Of a stretch of DNA of 64,000 bases, positions 7,998 to 17,230 are shown piece by piece. The stretch is from JBNLBS01 sp050303415 (GTDB taxonomy: Bacteria; Pseudomonadota; Gammaproteobacteria; Methylococcales; Methylomonadaceae), in NCBI GenBank assembly GCA_050303415.1, contig JBNLBS010000016.1:30703-94702 (forward strand), read 5' to 3'. The first letter of the stretch is position 1. Each line of letters begins with the position of its first letter. The translations under genes and the position numbers were made by a program. The notes below the pieces were generated by a model. That model saw only the letters and a list, made by a program, of their open reading frames with translations, was not told the DNA's origin and searched no databases.

Positions 7998-9620
7998 ATG
8001 AATAGCCATTTGAACGACAGAAACTACGTGTCTGCCATAAAACTGATTATTTTTTCCGCTATTTTTTTTATAACGTTCGATAACATTGCATTTTTTACTA
8101 ATGTACTTAAAGTTTACCCATTCAACTTAAGCAATTTAGGGTTTTTACTGTCTCTGGCCTGGGTATTAGGCAGCAGTGCTGTATTAATTCTTACTTTAGT
8201 CGGTCATCAACGCACACTAAAACCGGTTATCATTATTTTATTACTGGTTTCATCCAGCGTTGCCTATTTTATGGATCAGTTCAATACCGTGATCAGCACT
8301 TCGATGATTAAGAATATCGTCGACACGGACACAGCCGAAGTGCTTGATTTATTAACTGTAAAACTCGCTTTTTATGTGATTTTTTTAGGCGCCCTTCCCG
8401 CCTGTCTGGTTTATAAAACGCCGGTGACATTTAAATCCGGCTTGCAACACACCATTACGCTCGCCAAGCTGTTTTTTACCGTATTATTAAGCTCCTTACT
8501 GCTGATCTATATTTTCAGCGATTTTTACAGCTCTTTTTTTCGGATGCATAAACCACTTCGCTATTACAGCAACCCCGCCTATTATATTTTTTCGACCGGA
8601 AAATATATTGCAGGACTTACTCAAGTTGGCCCTAAAAAAATAGCAACTATCGGTACCGATGCAAAAATTCCAGCCACGGATACGCACCGCGAACTGGTCA
8701 TTTTTGTTGCCGGTGAAACTGCCCGCGCCGAAAATTTCTCACTGAATGGCTATACCAGAGAAACCAATCCGCAACTGAAAAAAGAGAATGTCATCAGTTT
8801 TTCAAACTTTTGGAGCTGCGGAACATCTACCGCCGTCTCTCTGCCCTGTATGTTCTCAGTTTATGGCAGCTCGGAGTTCGATATTGAAAAAGGCAGATCG
8901 TCCGAAAACGTACTGGACGTACTGAAACGAGCCGGTGTCAATATTCTTTGGCTGGATAACAACTCAAGCTCGAAAGGGGTTGCCGAACGAGTCACTTACC
9001 AGAGTTACAAATCACCCGGAGTCAACCCGGTATGCGATAACGAATGTAGAGACGAAGGCATGTTAGCCAACCTACAAAGCTATATCGACGAACACAACCA
9101 AGGCGATATTTTCATCATACTGCATCAAATGGGTAACCATGGCCCGGCCTATTACAAACGTTATCCATCGAGGTTTGAAAAATTCACTCCGGTATGCAAA
9201 TCCAGTCAACTTGAAGAGTGTACCAGCGAAGAAATTATCAACGCTTATGATAATGCAACTTTATACACTGATTATTTTCTGACTAAAGTAATCGGCCTGT
9301 TAAAACTCAATAATCAGAAATTTGAGACGGCAATGCTTTATGTCAGTGACCATGGCGAATCGCTGGGTGAATCAGGGGTCTATCTTCACGGACTACCGAA
9401 TTTTATGGCGCCTGATACACAACGCCACGTTCCTGCGATTTTATGGTTAGGAAGCAATTTCGATGATGTCGATTATGCAGTTATTCAGCAAAAACGTACC
9501 AAAAAATACAGTCACGATAACTTGTTTCACACACTGCTTGGTTTCTTTGAAATCGATACAACGCTTTATGACAAACGCATGGATCTGTTAAAAAATTACC
9601 CAACCCCGGATAATTCATAA
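7998..9620 (+). CDS. eptA: Lipid A phosphoethanolamine transferase (EptA/MCR family)
   Basis: From the ATG at 7998 the protein has 540 residues: five N-terminal membrane segments (to about residue 185) and a periplasmic sulfatase-fold domain. Counting from this start, E240 in GETAR, the nucleophile T278 in CGTSTA, H in MGNHGP, D-H in SDHGES and H in YLHGLP match the five zinc-site and catalytic positions of EptA/MCR. The Cys pair around the nucleophile is also present. It moves phosphoethanolamine from phosphatidylethanolamine to lipid A, lowering surface charge. The in-frame start at 7935 adds 21 non-hydrophobic residues and looks less likely; neither start has a clear ribosome site. The gene is monocistronic. 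Confidence 0.92.
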   Translation: MNSHLNDRNYVSAIKLIIFSAIFFITFDNIAFFTNVLKVYPFNLSNLGFLLSLAWVLGSSAVLILTLVGHQRTLKPVIIILLLVSSSVAYFMDQFNTVISTSMIKNIVDTDTAEVLDLLTVKLAFYVIFLGALPACLVYKTPVTFKSGLQHTITLAKLFFTVLLSSLLLIYIFSDFYSSFFRMHKPLRYYSNPAYYIFSTGKYIAGLTQVGPKKIATIGTDAKIPATDTHRELVIFVAGETARAENFSLNGYTRETNPQLKKENVISFSNFWSCGTSTAVSLPCMFSVYGSSEFDIEKGRSSENVLDVLKRAGVNILWLDNNSSSKGVAERVTYQSYKSPGVNPVCDNECRDEGMLANLQSYIDEHNQGDIFIILHQMGNHGPAYYKRYPSRFEKFTPVCKSSQLEECTSEEIINAYDNATLYTDYFLTKVIGLLKLNNQKFETAMLYVSDHGESLGESGVYLHGLPNFMAPDTQRHVPAILWLGSNFDDVDYAVIQQKRTKKYSHDNLFHTLLGFFEIDTTLYDKRMDLLKNYPTPDNS

Positions 9621-9816
9621 GCGATTAAAATTTCAGAAAATATGACGAAATGATCCTTTGATAGCGGTGCTTAAAGGCTTAGCTTGGCAAACTCATTTAA
9701 AAATTGAGAATCATAAGCAAAAAAAAACAATAAAATATAAATTTAACTTAATTTAAGTCTACGCTTATATTACTATAACGAGTTGTTTTTAAGTACAAAC
9801 AGGAAAATTATCACGT

Positions 9817-10386
9817 ATGAGTAAAAAGATTAATACAAACAGCGGTGATCACGATATTGCAAGGCGCCGCATGATCAAGGCTTTAGCTTGTACGCCACTT
9901 ATTGTTGGCAGCATGCCCAAAGCTTCTTATGCAGCTGCAACACCCTCCAGACATTTAGCTTTTCAAAATACTCATACCGGGGAGAAATTGGCGCTGACCT
10001 ATTTTGAACAGGGCAAATATATTCCTGATGCACTTAAGGAAGTGAATCATGTACTGCGCGATCATCGTACGGATGAAGTGCATAAAATAGATACCTCTTT
10101 GCTTGATCTACTTCATGATTTGCACAATTTACTGGGCGCAAATAAACCCTTTCAGATTATTTCGGGTTATCGCTCGCCAAAGAGCAATGCGATGCTAAAT
10201 AAGACAAGCAGTGGTGTCGCTAAGAAAAGCCTGCATATGCTAGGTCAAGCCATAGATATCCGCCTGACGGGTGTCGATAGCAGTCTGATAAGAAATGCCG
10301 CGATTTCCATGAAGCGTGGTGGAGTCGGTTATTATCAGGCCTCAGATTTTGTTCATATCGACACGGGGCGTGTCAGAAGGTGGTAA
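9817..10386 (+). CDS. mepK: MepK-like DUF882 murein endopeptidase with Tat signal
   Basis: This 189-residue protein has a twin-arginine leader (ARRRMIKALA near residue 17, Ala-x-Ala cut near 40). An M15-type LAS peptidase domain follows, with zinc ligands in SGYRSPKSN, H-x6-D in LHMLGQAIDI, and H in FVHID. MepK of E. coli cleaves meso-DAP-meso-DAP (3-3) cross-links made by L,D-transpeptidases. It ends 5 bases from the end of an LdtD-like gene that points the other way; in E. coli the two genes are neighbours in the same direction. A ribosome site (AGGAAAA) lies about 10 bases upstream. Confidence 0.85.
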   Translation: MSKKINTNSGDHDIARRRMIKALACTPLIVGSMPKASYAAATPSRHLAFQNTHTGEKLALTYFEQGKYIPDALKEVNHVLRDHRTDEVHKIDTSLLDLLHDLHNLLGANKPFQIISGYRSPKSNAMLNKTSSGVAKKSLHMLGQAIDIRLTGVDSSLIRNAAISMKRGGVGYYQASDFVHIDTGRVRRW

Positions 10387-10391
10387 TTATT

Positions 10392-12173
10392 TCATTGAAC
10401 AATCCCTGAAATTGCCAGCATTTTAGTTAATGTTCTTTCTGACAATGCTTTATTCAAAACCTTGTCATGACCGTAAATATCATCAAAAAATGAAACTGTA
10501 CCGTCAGGTTCAGCAAATGCAGTAGTATAAAAAATGATGACCGGGATGGGTTGTGCTAAATGTATTCTTTGAGTATTTCCTGAATTCATTGCTTTACGGA
10601 TGCTTTTTCTGTCCCACCCGGATTGAGACTGGAGCACAAAAACCGCCAGGTTTTCAGGGTCCTCAACCCTTATGCAACCATGACTAAAATCCCTTCTAGA
10701 ACGGGTAAAAAGGTTTTGCCCTGGCGTGTCATGCAGGTATATGGCATTTTTGTTCGGGAATATAAACTTAACTTTACCCAGGGCATTGTTTTTTCCCGGA
10801 CGCTGTCTGAGTTTTAATTCTCCCTTACGCAATAAATCAAGCGAATTTTGATTCAACGCTATTGCCGGGGCATCGTTACCAAAGCGATGGACGAATTCCA
10901 TATTATGCTCAGAAAGATAGATTTCAGGGTCTTGGGCTAAATCAGGTAACAGTTCCTTAACGGCAATACTGTAAGGAATATTCCAATAAGGCCTGAAATC
11001 CAGATATTTCATATTAGCCATAAAAACCGGAGTTTGTTTGTCGAGCGCTTCACCCACCACTACTTTCATAGTTAACGAATAATTCCCTTCCGAATTGTTT
11101 GAGTCAAAAGCCCATAGTTTAAATGCTGGAATATTAACGACAATAAATCGGCTATCGTTTAAATTAGGCAGCCATCTCAGTCGTTCCATTGCCAGCTCCA
11201 GTTGCATCACCCTGTGTTCGAAGGGTGAATTCATAGCCACAAGTGTTTCTTTCCCAATTATGCCATCACCGTCCAGCCCGTGGCGTCGTTGAAATTTTTT
11301 TATCGCCAAGAGCATCTTATCAGCATATATTTTTTCTTCGGTTTCGCTCTGCAGCGAATCATTTTCATCTGAATGATAATCACCAACGACCGTTAATAAC
11401 CTTTTTATTTTCCAAATCCTGTTAAACGATTCTCCGTCTTGATTGGAGCCGGGTATTGAAATTTTAGGCTGAGCGGAAAGTTGCCTATATTTAGCCAGTT
11501 TTTTTTTCAAAATACGATATAAATTCAGATCCGGCTCCAATTCAGTGACGAGTTCATTCAGGCTGTTATTTTGAATAGACTTAAATAATAAATTGGCCAG
11601 GTTGGCATTATGTTTTTTCTTGTTGACATCAAAGCCGAAGTCCAGGCTTTGCGCATCGATTCGCCCATAACTAAGTTCGTACATATAACGAATAAAATTG
11701 GCACTTAAATACGTATCAAATTGTAGTTGCTCTTCTACCGGTACAGTGTCTACAGCGATTAAATCAAGCCAACTGTTTCTGAGTTTATCTGCCTCATAAT
11801 CAAGCGGATTTAAACCATTTAAAAATGCATTTTCAAGAAGTTTGATTGCCGTGTCCGCCTGCGGCAATAATTTGGATTGATTAAACCATGCCGGTGTGCT
11901 GCCGGTCAGTTGATAGAGCTCGGTTAATTCATTTCGATAGTTGGATAAGTCAGAAATTGAAAGTTCCGGATAAAAGGCGAGCACATCGATCGAATCAATA
12001 ACAAGGGGGGAAGAAGGCTTAGACGAATCCTTTATGACCTCTGGTGTCACACTACAGCCGAATATTACGCAAGAAAACAGTACTATAACAACCCATTGAC
12101 AGAGATGTAGTGTTTTACTCGGATAGATCATGATGAAAAATAGTCTTAACCTGTTGAAAATAAATGAATTCAA
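10392..12173 (-). CDS. ldtD: L,D-transpeptidase, YcbB/LdtD type
   Basis: This is a 593-residue protein. A lipobox-like VIFGC near residue 40 suggests either a lipoprotein or a signal anchor. A peptidoglycan-binding domain (QRRHGLDGDGIIGKETL, about residues 295-312) precedes the YkuD catalytic domain with the nucleophile in FSHGCIRV near residue 500. Such enzymes form 3-3 cross-links or attach lipoproteins, and matter under envelope stress and beta-lactam exposure. Its size and domain order match E. coli YcbB. The Met at residue 15 (MIYPSK) may be the true start because it sits closer to the signal sequence. It converges on the MepK-like gene, whose substrate it would make. Confidence 0.9.
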   Translation of the reverse strand: MNSFIFNRLRLFFIMIYPSKTLHLCQWVVIVLFSCVIFGCSVTPEVIKDSSKPSSPLVIDSIDVLAFYPELSISDLSNYRNELTELYQLTGSTPAWFNQSKLLPQADTAIKLLENAFLNGLNPLDYEADKLRNSWLDLIAVDTVPVEEQLQFDTYLSANFIRYMYELSYGRIDAQSLDFGFDVNKKKHNANLANLLFKSIQNNSLNELVTELEPDLNLYRILKKKLAKYRQLSAQPKISIPGSNQDGESFNRIWKIKRLLTVVGDYHSDENDSLQSETEEKIYADKMLLAIKKFQRRHGLDGDGIIGKETLVAMNSPFEHRVMQLELAMERLRWLPNLNDSRFIVVNIPAFKLWAFDSNNSEGNYSLTMKVVVGEALDKQTPVFMANMKYLDFRPYWNIPYSIAVKELLPDLAQDPEIYLSEHNMEFVHRFGNDAPAIALNQNSLDLLRKGELKLRQRPGKNNALGKVKFIFPNKNAIYLHDTPGQNLFTRSRRDFSHGCIRVEDPENLAVFVLQSQSGWDRKSIRKAMNSGNTQRIHLAQPIPVIIFYTTAFAEPDGTVSFFDDIYGHDKVLNKALSERTLTKMLAISGIVQ

Positions 12174-12458
12174 AAACTATCCCCCAATAATTATGAGGTT
12201 TCATTAATAATTCTTGCTATGTAATATATTAATATTGTGACTAACACACCCCCCTGTAAGTTCGTGAAATTTTAAGTCACTTAGCCTCATAGTGTATGGA
12301 GCATTTAACATAAATGAAGTAAGAACAAAATATACTATGTATCTCATTTCTCCTCCGCCGGCCTTCTTTATCAAGACGTGGGCTTGTGTTTCAATTCAAA
12401 ATCCATATTGGAAAGAGCAATGCGGACCAGCGCTATCATATTTATTCTCCATCCCGGT

Positions 12459-12917
12459 TTAATCACATAACTGTTCGGTTTGCATAGGTATCGTCATGGT
12501 CAGCACTACGCGTACCGTTTTATCAGCAAAACACGGTGGAATATAGCCAATTGCTCCGGTTGTAGCCGCAACAAAACGTAGCATAGCCTGCTCAGATGAC
12601 ACTACATAAGGTGGTGTAATTCCTTTAAAATATTGAATATTCCAGTAAGTTTCCATTTGCTCCGGCAATTGCTCAAACAATGCCTTGGAAAAAGCTATCC
12701 GAACCGGGTGTGCAGCAGTCAGATTTATTGGCACCCAATTAATGCCCTGCGCATTAATCAGCACCTTGCGTCGGTACACCCGCTCAAGATAGGACTGCGA
12801 AACCTGCCAAACCGGCGTGTCCTGGGAAACAATGATGGCAATCTCTCCAGCAGTAACCGGTTTAACCAGAATACTTAACAAGATCAACTGCAGACGTATT
12901 ATTTTAGACCCGATCAT
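12459..12917 (-). CDS. Short periplasmic phosphate/anion-binding-like protein
   Basis: From the ATG at 12917 the protein has 152 residues and a clear signal peptide (cut near residue 23, after PVTAG). The rest resembles the short PstS-like substrate-binding fold: YLERVYRRK near residue 45, then the AMLRFVAATTGAIGYIP block near residue 120, as in phosphate ABC substrate-binding relatives. No permease is near, so it may be a sensor input or a ligand scavenger rather than a transport subunit. The ATG is one base past the porin stop, so the two form an operon. The longer in-frame start at 12983 lies inside the porin gene and is rejected. Confidence 0.65.
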   Translation of the reverse strand: MIGSKIIRLQLILLSILVKPVTAGEIAIIVSQDTPVWQVSQSYLERVYRRKVLINAQGINWVPINLTAAHPVRIAFSKALFEQLPEQMETYWNIQYFKGITPPYVVSSEQAMLRFVAATTGAIGYIPPCFADKTVRVVLTMTIPMQTEQLCD

Positions 12918-12918
12918 G

Positions 12919-14004
12919 TTAAAAAAACATGGAAACCGAGGTAAAAAATCCGCTGGGCGCCATCTGGAAATTATTATGCCCAAAACGATATTCGGTTTTA
13001 ATCACCAATGGAACATAAGGCCGCCAAGCCAGCCCCGTAACGCCAATGTGCAGAGTCTTGTTGATTTCCTGATTATCCAACTGATGTCGCCCGGACAAAT
13101 ATTCATAACGGCCGATGACGGACAGTTTTTTTATTAATGGTATAACCCCTTGAATAAAGCCTCCCTGTTCATGACTCTGCCGGTCCGGCGCATAACGATA
13201 AGCCAGTTCCATATGTAACTCGTAACCTTTATTCTGCCAGAATACATCCATGCCCCAGAGATGATTTGTTGCATTACCCAGCGAATCATTCTTTTTAAAT
13301 GCCAAATAAGCCAGGCCGACCATAAACTGGTCACTGATTTCATGTTGAAGGTACAAACCGGCCGCGCGCTTGAACGCGGTTTCACGTTCATTATGATTTT
13401 TTTGATAATCGCCGGTAATTTTCCTGGGATCCAGGGCATTGGAGTCATCCAGATACACCGATATGTTTAGCGTTTGATCTTTTATTAAAAACTGCTTGTT
13501 CGCCATCAAGCCGTTTACCCGCGACGGAAACAGTTCGGTTTGAGTGACCAGCGGCCGGGTTGCGGTCCAGACCAGCGGTGCGGCATGCGTGGTGTTCCAA
13601 CGCCCGACCGGCGTTAAAAATTGACCGAAACGAAGTGAAAAAGATTCATTAACCAGATAATCGACATATAAGCGTTCAAGACTAAAAGAACGGGTAAATC
13701 CGGTAACGCCTCGGTTACTTAACCAGCCTTCCATCTCCAGTTCTGAAAAAAAACGAATTTGAGCATGCGGTATCCAGCTCACAAAAAGACTCAAATCATC
13801 CAGTGTCAGTGCATCCTGATCAGAGTCATAATCAACATACTCAATATTGCTATAACCACCTAAATTGAGGTTTGCTAAAGGAATATCCAGTCCCCGCCCC
13901 CAATGATATTCAGGAGCTGTTTTGGGCGGTACGGTTTGTGCTTGTATACTAAAGCTTAGTATCCATGCTATAAAAAAAATACTTTTTCTGATTAATGAAT
14001 CCAT
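12919..14004 (-). CDS. Outer-membrane beta-barrel porin-like protein
   Basis: This 361-residue protein has a signal peptide (cut after SIQA, residue 22), then amphipathic strands with alternating aromatic residues, and ends in F-F, the outer-membrane assembly signal. The middle carries the FGQFLTPVGRWN stretch seen in porins of the phosphate-selective OprP/O or DUF-type families. It is co-transcribed with the small periplasmic binding protein and faces a kinase/sigma-54 regulator pair across only 36 bases. The pair may control uptake of the same anion or small acid. The solute is not known. Confidence 0.75.
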   Translation of the reverse strand: MDSLIRKSIFFIAWILSFSIQAQTVPPKTAPEYHWGRGLDIPLANLNLGGYSNIEYVDYDSDQDALTLDDLSLFVSWIPHAQIRFFSELEMEGWLSNRGVTGFTRSFSLERLYVDYLVNESFSLRFGQFLTPVGRWNTTHAAPLVWTATRPLVTQTELFPSRVNGLMANKQFLIKDQTLNISVYLDDSNALDPRKITGDYQKNHNERETAFKRAAGLYLQHEISDQFMVGLAYLAFKKNDSLGNATNHLWGMDVFWQNKGYELHMELAYRYAPDRQSHEQGGFIQGVIPLIKKLSVIGRYEYLSGRHQLDNQEINKTLHIGVTGLAWRPYVPLVIKTEYRFGHNNFQMAPSGFFTSVSMFF

Positions 14005-14040
14005 AAATATATTTTAATGCTCAACCCCGTCTTATTATAA

Positions 14041-15798
14041 ATGTCTATCCGCCTTACATTATTGATTTCCTATTTGGTTATCAGTTTAGCATCCGCATCG
14101 CTGATAACCTTATTGGTTTTTGTTCATATCCATAAAGTTTTGCGTCTGGAAATTGAAAACAAACTGGAAACACAAGCTGTCCATATTATGCAGCAAATTG
14201 ATACCGCCTTGTTCGAACGTATGCAAAATATGAGCATCTGGCGTCACCTTGATGTGATGCAGGAAGTCAGAACACATGATGTAGATAAACGCCTATCGCA
14301 ATTTCTCAATGAAATCCAATCCGGTTATGATGGTACGTATCAGCAATTATTGGTCAGTAATAATGAAAATCATATCATTGCCGCCAATATTGCTGCCCTG
14401 GTCAGTACTCAAATGCCGACATTAACACCCTGGGTAAGCGCCCAACTGGAACACAACCAGTTTACTTTCTACAGCATTAAGAAAGACAGCTTAAGTCTGT
14501 CTGTTGAAATTCCTGATGCCTTCCAGAGCGGTCAAATTGGCCGCTTATATGCGCGTTTTAACTGGCCACTATTTTTTCAAAGTTTTCTACCGAAATCCAC
14601 TACAAACAAGCCGTTTTATGCCCTGCTCATCGATCAGAATGGTCGCATCATTGCCAAATCGACGGAATTGCACAATACAACTTTACTGTTCAAAAATTTA
14701 TCTGAGGATTGGTTAAAACCTAATGATACGGGCGCATTAAATATCCAAGCGGATTTTATTGGTGATTATGAAATGCTGGTTGGGTATGCAAAATCTAAAG
14801 GCCATAAAACATTTCAAGGCCTAAACTGGAGGGTCCTTGTTTTACAAGACAGCAAACTGGCATTTTCACCCATTTGGGAAATCTGGCATGTTTTTATCCT
14901 GTTTTTTTTAATTACCCTGGTTTTAGGCGCGCTGGTTGCTTTTTGGATGTCGGTCAGAATTTCCAATCCTATCGTTCGTTTGGCTAAGTATACCCGCACC
15001 TTTATGAAAGGCAAATCAGTTACCTTGCCACCGGTAAACGGTAGTCTTGAAATTAACGAATTAAATACCCAGTTTACCAATATGATTAACAATCTTGAGC
15101 AATCCAGACAGGATATGGTACGCGTTGCCAAACTGGCTGTAATCGGAGAGATGGCCGCCAGCATGGCACATGAAGTCAGAACACCTCTCGGTATTCTTAG
15201 ATCTTCGGCTCAAATGTTGCAGCGGGATACTTCACTGAACGAGATTGCTCGGGAAATGACCGGTTACATAGTCAGTGAAACAAGTCGTTTAAATGACCTG
15301 ATCACGACCCTGTTGGAATGCGCTCGTCCCAGACCACCGGCCTTTAGTCAACATAATATAAAAGATTTAATCGAACACAGTCAGGAGTTATTAAAATCCA
15401 AAGCTGAAGAAAAAAACATCTTGATTCAATGTCAGTCCGAAGACCAAGATATCATGCTTTATTGTGATCGCGACCAAATGCTGCAGGTTTTTTTAAACCT
15501 GCTGATCAATGCCATTCAACATGTAAATCAACAGGGACAGGTCAAAGTTAATATCCGACAAGATGAGGAAAGTGTCTTTATCAGTGTTTGTGATAATGGC
15601 CCCGGTATATCCATTGAAGCCAGGGACAAAGTCTTTGATCCCTTCTACACACGTCGTGAGCAGGGTATTGGACTAGGTCTGACTGTGGTTCAACAGATAA
15701 TTATTGCCCACCATGGCTCGATCATTATCGACGACAGTCCAATGGGCGGCTGTTGTTTTAAAATCAAGATACCTAAAATGGAAAATATAGATGCTTAA
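14041..15798 (+). CDS. Sensor histidine kinase, NtrB/DctB-like
   Basis: This is a 585-residue membrane kinase: TM1 about residues 8-28, a periplasmic sensor of about 250 residues, TM2 near 283-305, HAMP, HisKA with H377 (AHEVRTPLG), and an HATPase domain with NAIQH, CDNGPGI and GIGLGL boxes. It would autophosphorylate and pass phosphate to the regulator encoded next, whose ATG starts 8 bases before this gene ends. No Shine-Dalgarno site precedes the ATG; the short AT-rich leader suggests weak or leaderless translation. The divergent porin and binding-protein genes hint at a nutrient signal. Confidence 0.88.
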   Translation: MSIRLTLLISYLVISLASASLITLLVFVHIHKVLRLEIENKLETQAVHIMQQIDTALFERMQNMSIWRHLDVMQEVRTHDVDKRLSQFLNEIQSGYDGTYQQLLVSNNENHIIAANIAALVSTQMPTLTPWVSAQLEHNQFTFYSIKKDSLSLSVEIPDAFQSGQIGRLYARFNWPLFFQSFLPKSTTNKPFYALLIDQNGRIIAKSTELHNTTLLFKNLSEDWLKPNDTGALNIQADFIGDYEMLVGYAKSKGHKTFQGLNWRVLVLQDSKLAFSPIWEIWHVFILFFLITLVLGALVAFWMSVRISNPIVRLAKYTRTFMKGKSVTLPPVNGSLEINELNTQFTNMINNLEQSRQDMVRVAKLAVIGEMAASMAHEVRTPLGILRSSAQMLQRDTSLNEIAREMTGYIVSETSRLNDLITTLLECARPRPPAFSQHNIKDLIEHSQELLKSKAEEKNILIQCQSEDQDIMLYCDRDQMLQVFLNLLINAIQHVNQQGQVKVNIRQDEESVFISVCDNGPGISIEARDKVFDPFYTRREQGIGLGLTVVQQIIIAHHGSIIIDDSPMGGCCFKIKIPKMENIDA

Positions 15799-17155
15799 CC
15801 AACATATTCTGGTCGTTGACGATGAAGCTAAAATGCGCCGGATACTGGAAATTATGCTTAACCAGCTCGGCTACCAAGTCAGTCAGGCGGCTGATGGTAT
15901 AGAGGCGTTGGAATTTCTACAACAAGCCAGTGTTGATTTGGTTATTACCGATCTGCGCATGCCAAATATGGATGGAATCGAACTGCTCAAACAGATTCGT
16001 TTACAGGATGAGGATACCATGGTTATTGTTGTTACCGCCTATGGTACGGTTGAAACCGCTGTTGCAGCGATGAAATACGGCGCCTGTGACTATATCGTCA
16101 GGCCTTTTGAACTGGAAGCCGTGGAAGCTGCGGTAAAAAGAGCGCTGACCTTAAGCAAGGTTAAACGCGAAAACACATTTCTGCGTCATGAAGTGGAACA
16201 AGGCTGGGGGGATTTTATCGGCAACAGCAATGCCATGAAAGCCATTTACACCCAGATCCAGCAAGTCGCCCCCATGCCGACCAGTGTGCTGATTCAAGGT
16301 GAGACAGGTACCGGTAAAGAGCTTGTCGCTCATGCCATTCATCAGGCCTCGCCCAGAAAAGATGCATTATTTGTTGCCATTAATTGTGCCGCCATCCCGC
16401 CGGATATCCTGGAAAGTGAACTGTTCGGCTATGAGAAAGGTGCATTTACCGGTGCCAATAAAACCCATACCGGCAAGTTTGAACTGGCTGATGGAGGCAC
16501 ATTATTTTTGGATGAAATAACTGAAATGGACTTTAATATTCAGGCCAAACTGCTTAGAGTCCTACAGGAGAGAGCGCTGGAGAGACTGGGCAGCAATCGC
16601 ACCATAGACATAGACGTCCGGGTTATTGCCGCCTCCAACCGTGACCCCAAGCAGGCTATTGCCGATAAAAAACTGCGTGAAGACCTGTTTTACCGGCTCA
16701 ATGTCTTTAATCTTGAACTCCCGCCTTTGCGCAACAGACAGTCCGATATCATCCCCCTGGCAGAGCATTTCCTACAAAAATACGCGGCCGAATTCGGTTA
16801 CACCTGCTCAGGTATCGATAGCCAGGCGCGAAATTGTCTGTCGCAATACCACTGGCCCGGCAATGTGCGCGAACTGGAAAACATGATGGAACGTGCAATT
16901 GTTTTAAGTGCCGGCAAACTGATCAGTATTGAACATCTGCCTCAGGAAATTATAAAGCACAAGCGCATTGTTCCTGAACAGCCCCATGAACTAGACAACC
17001 ATGATTCTCTCGACTTGAACAGCCAATTGGAAAAACTTGAGAAACAATTAATCACCCAGGCATTAATCAAAACCAAAGACAACAAGGCGGCGGCGGCTCA
17101 AGCATTAAATATCAGCGAACGCTCACTGTGGTATAAACTGAAAAAATATTTTTAA
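15791..17155 (+). CDS. Sigma-54-dependent response regulator, NtrC/AtoC type
   Basis: This 454-residue protein has a receiver domain with phospho-acceptor D54 and an AAA+ domain with Walker A GETGTGKE and the sigma-54 contact loop GAFTGA. A Fis-type helix-turn-helix follows at the C-terminus (NKAAAAQALNISERSLWYKL). It activates sigma-54 promoters when phosphorylated by the partner kinase. Its target promoters are not obvious: I saw no TGGC-N8-TTGC element in the 36-base gap before the porin, so the target may lie elsewhere. Confidence 0.93.
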   Translation: MLNQHILVVDDEAKMRRILEIMLNQLGYQVSQAADGIEALEFLQQASVDLVITDLRMPNMDGIELLKQIRLQDEDTMVIVVTAYGTVETAVAAMKYGACDYIVRPFELEAVEAAVKRALTLSKVKRENTFLRHEVEQGWGDFIGNSNAMKAIYTQIQQVAPMPTSVLIQGETGTGKELVAHAIHQASPRKDALFVAINCAAIPPDILESELFGYEKGAFTGANKTHTGKFELADGGTLFLDEITEMDFNIQAKLLRVLQERALERLGSNRTIDIDVRVIAASNRDPKQAIADKKLREDLFYRLNVFNLELPPLRNRQSDIIPLAEHFLQKYAAEFGYTCSGIDSQARNCLSQYHWPGNVRELENMMERAIVLSAGKLISIEHLPQEIIKHKRIVPEQPHELDNHDSLDLNSQLEKLEKQLITQALIKTKDNKAAAAQALNISERSLWYKLKKYF

Positions 17156-17230
17156 GCCAAAGGATTCAATTAAATAATCCTAACCCCAAGCATTCTTAGT
17201 TACATGTTTATCTCAATAAAACACTATTTT

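Noticed and set aside
7752..8009. 85-codon minus-strand frame
   Set aside because: No ribosome site, no family signature, lies in the divergent promoter region and overlaps the eptA start.
13969..14040. Sigma-54 promoter for the porin
   Set aside because: No TGGC-N8-TTGC element in the gap between porin and kinase genes.
17161..17181. AGGATT/AATCCT stem after the NtrC-like gene as a terminator
   Set aside because: Only 6 bp with a 9-base AT loop and no T-tract.
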